A DNA stretch of 64,000 nucleotides from Anaeromusa acidaminophila DSM 3853 (GCF_000374545.1 NZ_KB894596.1:1-64000); one strand, 5' to 3'. Shown: positions 34,021 to 42,676, counted from the first letter of the stretch. Notes: generated by a model from the sequence alone, not told the origin. Program-made: numbers and translations.

Positions 34021-34497
34021 TTACCTTTTAAACCGTCCGTCATCCTTTACCGTATACATTTTATGGATTGAGTGCTGAAACCAACCAATTTTCTCCACCT
34101 GTCGGTGATCAAACTCACCTATATAAGGTTTTATATCCAAGATAGGCGTTTGATCTAAAATATCAATATCTTCAATATATAGAAGGTTTCCTTCGACCCC
34201 TTTAAGACGCACCACTGAAAAGCCGATTGGATTGGGTCTAGCTGGAGAGCGAGTGGCAAAAATTCCATGCAAACAATCATCTAAAAACGGTTTTACTAGC
34301 AATTTTGCTTCTTTTATTTGATGAAAATGATATAGCAAAATTAAATGAGAAAATCCATCTATGTCTTTTAACCCGTCGATATACTGGTTGTAAACTTCAA
34401 TAATCGCCTTACTGCCAACGGAAGCGGTTGCCTGGATGGGTGTTCCTTCTGGTTTAGAAAAAGCGGAATGGACAATACCTATCGGACAGACTTGCAT
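34021..34497 (-). CDS. TrmO/TsaA-like tRNA-t6A37 methyltransferase domain protein
   Basis: A 158-residue single-domain member of the YaeB/TrmO family, which N6-methylates t6A37 of tRNA-Thr with SAM. Marks are PIGIVHSAFSKPEGTPIQ, GFSHLILLYHFH, FATRSPARPNPIGFSVVRL and DIKPYIGEFD, a near complete consensus. ATG 34497 is chosen because AAAGGAG lies 8 bases upstream. Some family members act on other substrates, so the exact target is an inference. Confidence 0.88.
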   Translation of the reverse strand: MQVCPIGIVHSAFSKPEGTPIQATASVGSKAIIEVYNQYIDGLKDIDGFSHLILLYHFHQIKEAKLLVKPFLDDCLHGIFATRSPARPNPIGFSVVRLKGVEGNLLYIEDIDILDQTPILDIKPYIGEFDHRQVEKIGWFQHSIHKMYTVKDDGRFKR

Positions 34498-34586
34498 ATT
34501 CTTAACTCCTTTTTTCATGAATATAGAAAACTACAATTTGTGCAAGCTGTAATGATTTATAGAAAAATGAATAAGCATTATTGATT

Positions 34587-35132
34587 TTAGGAGCAACTGG
34601 AGCAATCACTCGTGAGTGGAATTCCTTTTTTTCGAAAACGGGGAACAGGGTATGAGGCCGGAACCGTCTCAATTTGACGTAATTTCTCAATATAGTGTTG
34701 GGGAAGTTTGTGGGCGATGGCGCCTTGAATAATAAGATCCAGGTATTCGGAGCTGGGCTTTTTTTGTTCTCTAAGTTCGGCTTTTTTGTACAAGGTTGTC
34801 TCTACGCATTCGTTCTTTTCGGTAAATACTTCAACAGGGTAATGAAAATATTCTCCGGTTCCGTCCAAACGAACGTCTTGAAAGGTATCTAGCTGGTCCC
34901 ATTCATAGGCCGTAAGTTGATATAGGACTCCCCAAACTTTGGAAGTTTTGTCGGGAACGACCGTTTCTATAGCGCCGTCCCAGACGGCAGAATGTCCATG
35001 AAAGCTTATGACGTGATTTTTTAGGCGAGCAAGACCTACCATGTGAGCACCTTTTAAAATGGAGCGCATGGTAGATTGGTGAAGGTGTATGCCGTAGGCA
35101 AAATAAAGGCGTGGAGAGATTGGCGTAGACAT
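34587..35132 (-). CDS. gamma-glutamylcyclotransferase-like (GGCT/AIG2) protein
   Basis: A 181-residue protein with the fold's opening motif YFAYGIHLHQSTM (the usual form is YFAYGSNL), GHSAVWDGAIETVVPDKTSKVWGVLYQLTAYEWDQLDTFQ (barrel plus catalytic-Glu region) and a C-terminal helical tail. It may release 5-oxoproline from a gamma-glutamyl compound. The change of Ser-Asn to Ile-His in the substrate loop is unusual and may alter specificity. The C-terminus ends SDCSSCS. The ribosome site AAAGGAGG precedes the ATG. Confidence 0.78.
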   Translation of the reverse strand: MSTPISPRLYFAYGIHLHQSTMRSILKGAHMVGLARLKNHVISFHGHSAVWDGAIETVVPDKTSKVWGVLYQLTAYEWDQLDTFQDVRLDGTGEYFHYPVEVFTEKNECVETTLYKKAELREQKKPSSEYLDLIIQGAIAHKLPQHYIEKLRQIETVPASYPVPRFRKKGIPLTSDCSSCS

Positions 35133-35190
35133 GAGAAAAACCTCCTTTTAATGGTTACTATAAATTGGCACATTGGTAATAAATGGTGAA

Positions 35191-35228
35191 AATAAAAATG
35201 CCCTAACCGAAAGAATTCGGTTAGGGCA
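35191..35228 (-). terminator. terminator of the hydroxyacid dehydrogenase-fosX operon
   Basis: On the minus strand a 12-bp perfect stem TGCCCTAACCGA (35217-35228 with 35199-35210) is followed by TTTTTATTTT. It lies downstream of fosX. Confidence 0.8.
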
Positions 35229-35344
35229 TCATAGCCTCTGACTTCATAAGTAAACGCAATTTTTTATAGTATAACATGAACTATGACGGTTTACCATGTT
35301 GATTTATACGGATGGTTTCTTGAATGTATGGATCAAAATATAGA

Positions 35345-35746
35345 TTATTGGTTATATCGATCCAAGCGTTGCGAAAGTGTTCCAGTATGCAGCTCAAACA
35401 AATGATTGTCGAAGTCATAAAAATATAAGGAACGTCCTTCGCCGTCCACGCGCGGACGCGGCGGTTTGAAATCAAGTCCCAGCTTGCGAATGCGCTCTTG
35501 ATAGGTCTCGAAATCAGCTTCTGATATTTTAAAAGCGACATGGTTGTAAGTGCGAGTGGGGAGGGATTCCCCCTCCATAACGGCGATCCATTGGTTTCCA
35601 ACCATGAAGAATTTTTCTTTTGATACGGAAAAGGTGGCGTCTCCGCTAGCGTAAACTTCTTCGGCGTCAAAGATTTCTTTGAAAAAGGTAGTGGCAAGCT
35701 TCAGGTCTTTAACGATGAACGTGATATGGCTGATGCCTTCAATCAT
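35345..35746 (-). CDS. fosX: FosX-type fosfomycin hydrolase (VOC family)
   Basis: A 133-residue metalloenzyme that opens the fosfomycin epoxide with water. The protein aligns with FosX from end to end: metal ligands His7 (GISHITFIV), His69 (RTYNHVAF) and Glu118 (NHLFELHTG), and the general base Glu44 in SVSKEKFF are all in place. So activity is likely. Its ATG overlaps the stop of the upstream dehydrogenase gene by 4 bases (ATGA), so the two are translationally coupled. It ends at a terminator. Confidence 0.92.
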   Translation of the reverse strand: MIEGISHITFIVKDLKLATTFFKEIFDAEEVYASGDATFSVSKEKFFMVGNQWIAVMEGESLPTRTYNHVAFKISEADFETYQERIRKLGLDFKPPRPRVDGEGRSLYFYDFDNHLFELHTGTLSQRLDRYNQ

Positions 35747-36732
35747 GGGAGTTCCTCCGATTCATTTGTTTTGTCTGTATCGCAGGCTACGAGCTGATTG
35801 AGCTTGCTTTCCGGCTCTTCGCCGTTGGCTACGCGGTTTATATTGCGGATAAAGAAGTCATAGCGTTTCTTGTGAAATTTGCGGCCATCGGGTAAGCCTG
35901 CCGTGTGGGGCGTAAGAATCACATTATCCAAAGTTCGAAGTTCGCTGGACATTGGGAGCGGCTCCGATTCAAACACATCGAGGCATGCGCCCAGTATGTC
36001 TCGATTTTTTAATGCGTCGATTAGGTCGCTTTCTTTGACGATTCCCCCGCGGGCAGTATTGATAAAAAGAGCGGTTTGCTTCATTTGCTGGAAGACGGTC
36101 TTGTTAAATAAGTGTCTGGTTTGCTGTGTTAGAGGTACATGCACGCTTATGATATCCGCTGTGCTGATGAGGGTATCAAAATCCGTTATTTTTACCAAGT
36201 CATCAGAGGTTACAGCTGGATTTCTAACACAAGCCAGCACGTTCATATCCAAGGATTTGCAAAATGAGGCCACTTTTTTGCCGATGGCGCCCAAGCCGAC
36301 AATTCCTATCGTTTTGCCAGCTAGTTCGCTTCCGGTATAGTTCAGTTGACTTTCATCCAGTTTGTTCTTCATGAAGGCGTCAAGAAACGGTATGTTTTTA
36401 TAGTAAGACAATAGCGACGCCAGGACATGTTCTGCTACGGCCTGCGCGTTTACGCCAGCGGCGTTGGCGGCCCAAATGCCAAGCTTTGTGCAGGCGTCAA
36501 CATCTACATTGTCATAGCCAGCGCCGGTTTGTACCAGTTTCAAATGGGGAGCGGCAGAAAGCAGACTGTGGTCTACTTTGATATGCTCCGGTATGAGTAC
36601 CTGGCAGTCTTTTATGTGCTGCAGTACGTATTCTCCTGGCGGGACAATCACAACGTCCCAGTTTTCGGGAAAGTGATTTGTAACGGTTGTTTTTGAGGTT
36701 TCGCTAAAATTTCCAACGATGAGAACTTTCAT
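35743..36732 (-). CDS. D-isomer-specific 2-hydroxyacid dehydrogenase
   Basis: A 329-residue NAD(P)-dependent dehydrogenase of the phosphoglycerate/formate dehydrogenase type. The Rossmann motif is TIGIVGLGAIGKKVASFCKSL; the catalytic Arg/Glu/His are seen in NTARGGIVKESDL, DVFESEPLP and LTPHTAGLP. It would reduce a 2-oxo acid or oxidise a D-2-hydroxyacid. ATG 36732 is chosen because GGAAAGGCGG precedes it. It is coupled to fosX, an unusual partner, suggesting a phosphonate or glyoxalase-type substrate (inference). Confidence 0.87.
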   Translation of the reverse strand: MKVLIVGNFSETSKTTVTNHFPENWDVVIVPPGEYVLQHIKDCQVLIPEHIKVDHSLLSAAPHLKLVQTGAGYDNVDVDACTKLGIWAANAAGVNAQAVAEHVLASLLSYYKNIPFLDAFMKNKLDESQLNYTGSELAGKTIGIVGLGAIGKKVASFCKSLDMNVLACVRNPAVTSDDLVKITDFDTLISTADIISVHVPLTQQTRHLFNKTVFQQMKQTALFINTARGGIVKESDLIDALKNRDILGACLDVFESEPLPMSSELRTLDNVILTPHTAGLPDGRKFHKKRYDFFIRNINRVANGEEPESKLNQLVACDTDKTNESEELP

Positions 36733-36802
36733 GGTGAAACCGCCTTTCCAGCTTACACAGCAAGAAATAATGAGAGCCGCTTTTTTGTTTTCTATTGAAA
36801 AT

Positions 36803-36831
36803 TTGACCGTCGTCATTATTAATGATAATTT
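36803..36831 (+). promoter_or_regulatory. probable promoter of the PAS-protein gene
   Basis: TTGACC (36803-36808), a 17-bp spacer and TAATTT (36826-36831), about 90 bp before the start codon. Confidence 0.45.
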
Positions 36832-36922
36832 TAAACATAGCGGATTACCAGCCTTTTATCTTACGTACAGGAATGAGTTGCTGAAAAACTGTCTTTTGGC
36901 AATGTTGCTAGGAGGAAAAAAC

Positions 36923-37267
36923 ATGGAACTTGAAAAAATTAAGACCTGTATTTTAAACAGCATCCCTTATCCGATTTTATTTGTTAATTGCGACCATATC
37001 ATAATGTATATGAATGATGCCGCCCAATATCATTATCATAAAGAACGAGGCTATGAAAATCTGCTGGGCAAGTCGTTATTTGCTTGTCACAATGAAAAGT
37101 CAAAACAAAAAATATTAGAAGCCTTTGATAAGATTAAAAACCATGGAAATGAAGTTTTCATTGGCGTAGGCATAAAAAACCAGAGGATCTATATGAATCC
37201 GGTGCGTGATGAGCAAGGCGAGTTAATCGGTTATTTTGAACGATATGAGCTGAATCTGGAAAAATAA
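36923..37267 (+). CDS. single PAS-domain protein
   Basis: A 114-residue protein that is almost only a PAS domain: CILNSIPYPILFVNCDHIIMYMNDAA, LLGKSLFACHNEKSKQKILEAF and NQRIYMNPVRDEQGELIGYFERYE. It lacks an output domain, so it may act as a small-ligand or redox sensor for another protein. ATG 36923 follows AGGAGGAAAAA. A TauE/SafE transporter follows after 137 bp; co-regulation is possible but not shown. Confidence 0.78.
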   Translation: MELEKIKTCILNSIPYPILFVNCDHIIMYMNDAAQYHYHKERGYENLLGKSLFACHNEKSKQKILEAFDKIKNHGNEVFIGVGIKNQRIYMNPVRDEQGELIGYFERYELNLEK

Positions 37268-37404
37268 TGGAGATCACGGAGGCTTTTTCGAAACAGCAAG
37301 GTGAGCGGATAAGCAAGTGAAGCACAATGATTTATTATCAGTATTGTCAACTCCTGCCTTGGAGAGTATACTGGCAGCAGTATGAAAAAAAGGGGGGCTG
37401 CGCG

Positions 37405-38145
37405 TTGACTATGACAGCGATTTATTTATGTTTGACCGTAATCTTTGCTTCGACGGTGCAAGCGGTTAGCGGCTTTGGTTTTAATATCGTTGGCGCGCCT
37501 CTTTTGATGCTGTTTATTGCCCCTAAGCAGGTGATTAGTTTAACGATTTTCGGCGCTCTGATCTTAAATCTTATGGTCATTCATAAGACGCGAGGGCAGG
37601 GAGATTTCTATTTGATTTTACCTATGTTTGCTGCTAGCATTGTGGGGGTTCTTCCAGGCGTGTATTTCCTGAATCTGGTTGATGGAGCAATGCTTAAAGT
37701 AGTGGTGGGAACCATCGTAATCCTCATGTCGATTGCACTGGCTGCTAATTTTTCAGTGCAGATTCGGCGTCAACGCATTGCTTCTATTATCGCCGGGGGT
37801 ATCGGCGGTTTTATGGGCGGGGCGACAAGTATGAGCGGGCCGGTAGTGGCGATGTTTCTCATGAATCAAAAGCAGGATAAGGTTGCATTTCGAGCCAATT
37901 TGGTGCGCTTCTTTTGCTTGAATAATATTGTTATCTTGGGAACCATGTATGTCATGGGGGTTATGGATGTAGAGGTATTACCGTTGATTAGTTATATTGT
38001 TCCAGGCGTTCTTATTGGTACCTGGCTGGGGGAAAAGGCGTTTCATCGCGTTTCTCCCGCCGCTTTTCGGCAAGTGGTTATTATGGTGCTCATTAGCTGC
38101 GGTTTGATGAGCGTGGGGCCGGAGGTAGTTAAGCATTTTCTTTAA
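37405..38145 (+). CDS. TauE/SafE-family membrane transporter (second copy)
   Basis: A 246-residue integral membrane protein with about eight hydrophobic segments and the family's repeat motifs (QAVSGFGFNIVGAPLLML and GGIGGFMGGATSMSGPVVAMFL). It is a probable anion exporter or importer for sulfite-like or organic acids. TTG 37405 is chosen because AGGGGGG ends 7 bases before it; ATG 37411 is an alternative. It is only distantly similar to the copy at 7302. The downstream terminator makes it the last gene of its unit. Confidence 0.83.
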   Translation: MTMTAIYLCLTVIFASTVQAVSGFGFNIVGAPLLMLFIAPKQVISLTIFGALILNLMVIHKTRGQGDFYLILPMFAASIVGVLPGVYFLNLVDGAMLKVVVGTIVILMSIALAANFSVQIRRQRIASIIAGGIGGFMGGATSMSGPVVAMFLMNQKQDKVAFRANLVRFFCLNNIVILGTMYVMGVMDVEVLPLISYIVPGVLIGTWLGEKAFHRVSPAAFRQVVIMVLISCGLMSVGPEVVKHFL

Positions 38146-38173
38146 AACCGTCTTGAATAATGGATTTACTAGC

Positions 38174-38222
38174 AAAAGAAAAGAACGGCAGCACAACGTG
38201 CTTCCGTTCTTTTCTTTTGTAA
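38174..38222 (+). terminator. terminator after second TauE/SafE gene
   Basis: A 15-bp stem AAAAGAAAAGAACGG (38174-38188) with 38204-38218, continued by AGCAC/GTGCT inside, then T-rich sequence. Confidence 0.82.
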
Positions 38223-38381
38223 ATGGAGAAAGCAAGTAAGCAGGAATTTCGCAAAGAGAATTAGAAATAATTGCCAAAACGGACTAGGGTGTGCAAAAAC
38301 CTCTTGCGAGCATAGTGATCAAGTGGACCGGCTGTTTTAATTGGTCAGAAACGAGTCCTATAACGACAAGGAGGTAGTAGT

Positions 38382-39065
38382 ATGAGAAAAATCATGACAT
38401 TGGCTGTTATCGTTTCGGTACTATTTGTTCTGGCGGGCTGTGGCGGAAGTGATAAAACGAGTACGTCCTCATCGAACCAGTCTACGGCTAAACAGGAGTC
38501 GGCTGCGGACCTGTTGGCTAAGGGCAAAAACCTTCCCGGCCTTACCTATGATTACATCATAAAAGCGAAAGAAGGTCCCGCCATGAATGGCAAGGTTTGG
38601 CTGGCCGGCAAGAAAATGAAAACGGAAGCTACTATGGAAAATCAAAAGATAATTACGTTTTTGGATGGGGATGCTAATGTAATCTATAATTACATGCCTA
38701 GCCAGGCCAGGATTATGAAGATTCCTTTTGATCCGACGAAAGCAGCCAAATCGCCTGACCAGTACAGCCAAGAGACAGATGCAGCTAAGGTGAAAATCTT
38801 GGAAACTGTTAGCTATGATGGCGTACCGTGCAAGGTCTTGCTGAGGGAGGAGAAAGCGGGTCAAAGTCAGGTCAAAATGTGGGTGCGCGAGGACTATGGC
38901 ATTCCTGCCAAAGTTGAAGTGACAGAAGGCGGAATCCTGCAGATGACTGCTGAATACAAAAATATAAAAGTGGGGTCTGTGCCGCCGGAAACATTCGCCT
39001 TGCCCCAAGGCGTCCCGGTTATCGATATGGGCGAAATGATGAAGCAAATACCGGTGAAGCCGTAG
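38382..39065 (+). CDS. lipoprotein with LolA-like/outer-membrane-lipoprotein-sorting fold
   Basis: A 227-residue exported lipoprotein. The signal peptide ends in a lipobox, FVLAGCGGS (Cys at about residue 20), followed by a Ser/Thr/Gln linker. The mature part (LTYDYIIKAKEGPAMNGKVWLAGKKMKTEATM, VIYNYMPSQARIMKI and YGIPAKVEV) has the repeating strands of LolA/LolB-like proteins. A lipid- or hydrophobic-ligand binding role fits a diderm cell. The ribosome site CAAGGAGG precedes the ATG. It is a single-gene unit. Confidence 0.75.
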   Translation: MRKIMTLAVIVSVLFVLAGCGGSDKTSTSSSNQSTAKQESAADLLAKGKNLPGLTYDYIIKAKEGPAMNGKVWLAGKKMKTEATMENQKIITFLDGDANVIYNYMPSQARIMKIPFDPTKAAKSPDQYSQETDAAKVKILETVSYDGVPCKVLLREEKAGQSQVKMWVREDYGIPAKVEVTEGGILQMTAEYKNIKVGSVPPETFALPQGVPVIDMGEMMKQIPVKP

Positions 39066-39144
39066 AATGGGCATTGATAAACTAAAGCAATTGGTTAATT
39101 TTACGTAGCGACTTTTAGTTAGACTTAAAGAACACAAACCAATG

Positions 39145-39191
39145 AAAAACCGCTTGATGTTGCTTTCGCGTCTACAACAAGCGGTTTTTTA
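39145..39191 (+). terminator. terminator after lipoprotein gene
   Basis: AAAAACCGCTTG (39145-39156) pairs with CAAGCGGTTTTT (39178-39189); GTTG/CAAC lies inside; followed by T. Confidence 0.78.
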
Positions 39192-39275
39192 GGCCTTACA
39201 GTGCAATTAATACTGCGATGAAAAGATGTTATAGTAGGAAACGTTTTGGAGTGCGAAGACGACTGGAGGAAAACC

Positions 39276-40463
39276 ATGAATCAGAGCTTGCAAGTGCAAT
39301 TTTGCGGAATACAGCTAGAAAATCCTTGTTTGCTTTCTTCGGCTTCGCCAACGCAAAGCAAAGAAGGAATTGCGAAAGCGTTTAAGCTGGGATGGGCCGG
39401 GGCGGTAACCAAAACTTGTATTCCTGATGAGCTAATCACGCCTGATGCTCCGAATCGATTTGCAGTATTGCGGAACAAGGATCGAGAGATTATGGGGTTT
39501 GAAAACCTCGAAGGTATGACGCAAAAACCGGTAGCGTATTGGGAACAGGCTATACATGAGCTGAAGAAAGAGTTTCCTTCTAAAGTGGTTGTTGCCAGTA
39601 TGATGGCGGACGCCAATCTAGAAGCATGGCGAAATCTTGCGCGGCGCCTGGAACATGCGGGGGCGGACGCGGTGGAGTTAAATCTGTCTTGTCCTCATTT
39701 TCGCTTAGCGGACCAGATGGGGGCGGCTGTGGGCAAGGACGAAGAAAAGGCAGCTGCCATCGTCGCTTGTGTAAAAAAAGAGGTAAAAATTCCTGTTTTA
39801 GCTAAATTGACGCCGAATGTCAGCAGTATTCAGGATGTGGCAGCGGCGGTGGTCAAGGCAGGAGCCGACGGTATAGTGGCAATTAATACCGTGCAAGCGC
39901 TTTTAGGCGTAGATATTGATACCTTGGAACCATTGCCGGCAGTTAATGGGTATAGTGCATTTGGGGGTTATTCAGGTATTTCGGTTAAACCCATTAGCTT
40001 ACGATGTGTGGCGCAAATCGCGCAGATCGCTGATGTTCCGATTCATGGCGTAGGAGGAATTACAGCTTGGCATGATGTCATAGAGTATATGGCTGTAGGA
40101 GCTAGCTGCGTCCAGGTTTGTACAGCGGTAATGTTGAATGGGTATTCTATTATCACGCCGTTATTACGCGGTTTGGAAGAATATGTGCAAAAAAAAGGCC
40201 TGCATAGTTTGCAGGAAATTATCGGGGCGGCAATACCGAAATTAATTGCGCGCGAGCAATTAAATATGAATTGGGACGTGCGCTCAACAGTGGTTGCTCC
40301 GGAAGATTGCGTGCAGTGCGCGAAATGTATGGTGGCTTGTCAGGAGAGCGGCAAGGCGGCGATTAACTTTGTTGATCAAAAAGTGACCGTTGATCTGCAG
40401 CGTTGCGATGGTTGTTCTCTCTGCACTCATGTGTGTCCTTGCGGTGTGTTGGCGTTGCGGTAG
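39276..40463 (+). CDS. PreA-like dihydropyrimidine/dihydroorotate dehydrogenase with ferredoxin domain
   Basis: A 395-residue flavoprotein. Residues 1-310 are a DHOD-type FMN barrel (LELNLSCPHF-like VELNLSCPHF, VLAKLTPNVSSIQDVA, GIVAINTVQ and HGVGGITAWHDVIEYMAVGA). The C-terminus has two 4Fe-4S motifs, CVQCAKCMVAC and CDGCSLCTHVCPC. This matches the PreA subunit of NAD-dependent dihydropyrimidine dehydrogenase. The usual partner PreT is not adjacent, so its electron donor and substrate (uracil/thymine or another ring) are uncertain. ATG 39276 follows TGGAGGAAAA. Confidence 0.82.
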   Translation: MNQSLQVQFCGIQLENPCLLSSASPTQSKEGIAKAFKLGWAGAVTKTCIPDELITPDAPNRFAVLRNKDREIMGFENLEGMTQKPVAYWEQAIHELKKEFPSKVVVASMMADANLEAWRNLARRLEHAGADAVELNLSCPHFRLADQMGAAVGKDEEKAAAIVACVKKEVKIPVLAKLTPNVSSIQDVAAAVVKAGADGIVAINTVQALLGVDIDTLEPLPAVNGYSAFGGYSGISVKPISLRCVAQIAQIADVPIHGVGGITAWHDVIEYMAVGASCVQVCTAVMLNGYSIITPLLRGLEEYVQKKGLHSLQEIIGAAIPKLIAREQLNMNWDVRSTVVAPEDCVQCAKCMVACQESGKAAINFVDQKVTVDLQRCDGCSLCTHVCPCGVLALR

Positions 40464-40522
40464 AAAAATATTGCGCAATTTTTCTTCTGAAATTGGAAAT
40501 GGTGAAAAGGAGCTGGAGTGCT

Positions 40523-41155
40523 ATGTTGGATATTTTAGGCACTGCATGGTTTATTGGAGCTATTTCCTTTTTAGTGGGTTTTATTGGCCCCATTTTGTTT
40601 TCAACCAGCAATTTGGGGCCTTTGCTGGGCCTTTTTATAACGGGACCCCTTGGCTTTCTCATGGGAGGGGTTATTGGTTTTTGGCGCTTGATTGCGAATC
40701 CCAGGCGCAATTTGAAGCGAAGCGATTGGGGGACTTTTTTTGTCCTGTGGCTGCTTATGTTGGGATGGTATGGCTTGTTCTGTTGGTTTGGCTTTTTTGC
40801 AATCTGGTGCATCGCAATTTTGCAGGTGGTTTGTGCCGTAAGAACTGCTTTTTTGTATTGGCGGCGAAACCAGGGAAGCTGGCTTGCCAAGCAACAGCGT
40901 TTTTATGTATGGTTGGCGGCAGCGCTGTTGCTGGTTGTCACCGAACTTTTCCCTCCGGTGACACATCCGTGGTGGGCAAAGCCTCATGACGGATACTTAC
41001 CGGAATTGCCTTTAGTTGCTTATGTTGGAGATGAAAGAATGAATGCGAGCCGTAAGGTGCCGCAACTGGCGATTGATCGTCCGCAATTGTTGATTTTTTG
41101 GGCAGGGATTATGACGGCGGCAGTTATTGGAAGCTATGGGAGAAGCAATGAATAA
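40523..41155 (+). CDS. hypothetical integral membrane protein
   Basis: A 210-residue protein with about six hydrophobic segments (residues 5-28, 32-55, 68-100, 120-142 and 190-205). Aromatic content is high (GWYGLFCWFGFFAIWC). I recognise no family. ATG 40523 follows AAAAGGAGCTGGAG. It begins 59 bp after the PreA-like gene, so cotranscription is likely. It faces the convergent LysR gene with only 10 bp between stops. Confidence 0.6.
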   Translation: MLDILGTAWFIGAISFLVGFIGPILFSTSNLGPLLGLFITGPLGFLMGGVIGFWRLIANPRRNLKRSDWGTFFVLWLLMLGWYGLFCWFGFFAIWCIAILQVVCAVRTAFLYWRRNQGSWLAKQQRFYVWLAAALLLVVTELFPPVTHPWWAKPHDGYLPELPLVAYVGDERMNASRKVPQLAIDRPQLLIFWAGIMTAAVIGSYGRSNE

Positions 41156-41165
41156 AATGCAGCCC

Positions 41166-42035
41166 CTAAGACGTGGAAGTTTTTGCACCGTCTTGGAGAA
41201 GTGAGAGCAGGCTCGCAACCGCGCGGGACTGCTTTTTGTTTTTATGGAAGGCGGTCCAGATACTGAAGGTAGAGCGGGGCACATTGGCAAATTCCAGAAG
41301 CGTGCCAGACTCCAGCAGCTCTCGTACCAAAAGCAAGGGCATGGCGCCGCAGCCAAGACCTTGAAGAATGGCATTTTTCATGGCTTCTGATTCACTATAT
41401 TCGATGGTGGCTTTGACTCCTTTTTGTCCCAATGTTTTTTCATAGAGCTGATAAAACAGCCCTCCGGCGCGATAGGAAAGCAATGGATAATCGGCAAGAC
41501 GAGAGCTGTGCTGATGTTCTTCCAGCAGCTTGGGGTGTATGACCCAAACCAGCTCTTCTTCAGACAACTTGAAGCCGGTTAACGAGGGGGATGTGTTTTC
41601 GTTTTGAATGAAACCTAAATCGAAGCGATTTTCAAGGATTCCTTCTTCTACTTCTGACGCATTAGCGCAAAGCTCCAACGATACGGAGCATTGGGGAGAT
41701 TGTTGCTGAAATTTCTTAAGAAAGGGCAGCATTAAGTGGTTGATCATAGCAGCGGAAATGCCCAGATTGATCTGGCTGGGATGAAGGCTCAAGGCTTGTT
41801 CTGCTTCGGCATAGGCGCTCATCAGCTTTTCAGCATAGGAAATGAGTTCGCGACCTGCCGCTGTGATAAAAAGCTTTTTGCCAACTCGCTCGAAGAGGAG
41901 AACCCCAAAATGCTGCTCCAAGGCGCGGATTTGTCCGGTGACCGCGGGCTGGGTAAAATTTAGACGGGATGCTGCTTGGGTCATGTTGCCCAATTTAGCG
42001 ACCGTCAAAAAGGTCTGGAAAAGCTGAATGTCCAT
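41166..42035 (-). CDS. LysR-family transcriptional regulator
   Basis: A 289-residue LysR activator/repressor. The N-terminal helix-turn-helix is MDIQLFQTFLTVAKLGNMTQAASRLNFTQPAVTGQIRALE; the rest is a two-lobed ligand domain. ATG 42035 is preferred over the longer frame because AGGAGGC lies just upstream. It is divergent from a 52-codon membrane-peptide gene, which may be a target, as may the convergent PreA-like unit. The inducer is unknown. Confidence 0.9.
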   Translation of the reverse strand: MDIQLFQTFLTVAKLGNMTQAASRLNFTQPAVTGQIRALEQHFGVLLFERVGKKLFITAAGRELISYAEKLMSAYAEAEQALSLHPSQINLGISAAMINHLMLPFLKKFQQQSPQCSVSLELCANASEVEEGILENRFDLGFIQNENTSPSLTGFKLSEEELVWVIHPKLLEEHQHSSRLADYPLLSYRAGGLFYQLYEKTLGQKGVKATIEYSESEAMKNAILQGLGCGAMPLLLVRELLESGTLLEFANVPRSTFSIWTAFHKNKKQSRAVASLLSLLQDGAKTSTS

Positions 42036-42282
42036 CGGGCGCCTCCTAGGTAAACGTACTCTAAAGCTTAATATACGCAATGATTCGGGTGTATTCCTTC
42101 TGCTAGGACGATATTATAAGCAAGAAAGTCGGATTCGATTGCTGGGGACTTGGGCGAGCGCTTATAAGGAACGCTTATGGATACGATAATTACTGCCAAT
42201 TTCACAAAACAAGCGTCAAGACTTACACTATAAGTGAACCAGGAACAATGGATGTTGGGTTTTGCAAAGGGAGGGATTTTCC

Positions 42283-42441
42283 ATGGGAGTGGTAGTAAGC
42301 GCATTATTAATGCTGAGTGTGTACGTCGCTTTTCGCGTGTTTGTTTGGGAAGCTCTTGGAGCTTCACAAAAGCAAGAAGCGGAAACTCGTCGTTTAACGC
42401 GGATGAGACAGGCAATGCAGTCCGTTCATACAGCCGGGTAA
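42283..42441 (+). CDS. 52-residue single-pass membrane peptide
   Basis: A short gene with a strong ribosome site (AAAGGGAGGG 7 bases before ATG). The product has one hydrophobic helix (residues 2-20, GVVVSALLMLSVYVAFRVFV) followed by a charged, amphipathic tail rich in Arg/Gln/Glu (QKQEAETRRLTRMRQAMQ). A terminator follows 25 bp after the stop. No family recognised. Small size, a clean expression context and a divergent LysR make it a plausible real gene, for example a membrane-tethered regulator. Confidence 0.6.
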   Translation: MGVVVSALLMLSVYVAFRVFVWEALGASQKQEAETRRLTRMRQAMQSVHTAG

Positions 42442-42466
42442 GTTGAAAAAGTATATCGTATCATGC

Positions 42467-42503
42467 AAAAGACCTTGAGGCTAGGCGCTTCAAGGTCTTT
42501 TGT
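42467..42503 (+). terminator. terminator after the small membrane peptide gene
   Basis: AAAAGACCTTGA (42467-42478) pairs perfectly with TCAAGGTCTTTT (42490-42501), then TGTAC. Confidence 0.8.
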
Positions 42504-42676
42504 ACGTAAGGCCGCGTTTTGTCGGCAAAGAAGAGTGATGGCGGGAAAATTAAAGGAAATGATATATTAATGCGAGAATAATTGTTATTAAGAAAAATAA
42601 AACTGTCTTAAATTCAAGGTGAAACAGAGATGGATGCATGCGACAGCAGGCAATTTTATAGTAGAGAGGGCTATGT

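Noticed and set aside
40363-40987. Long antisense frames across the PreA/membrane protein region
   Set aside because: They have no ribosome sites or recognisable domains and lie opposite a clear membrane protein with a good start.
42234-42446. 70-codon frame overlapping the 52-residue membrane peptide
   Set aside because: The shorter frame has the better ribosome site and a plausible membrane helix, while the longer one has random composition.
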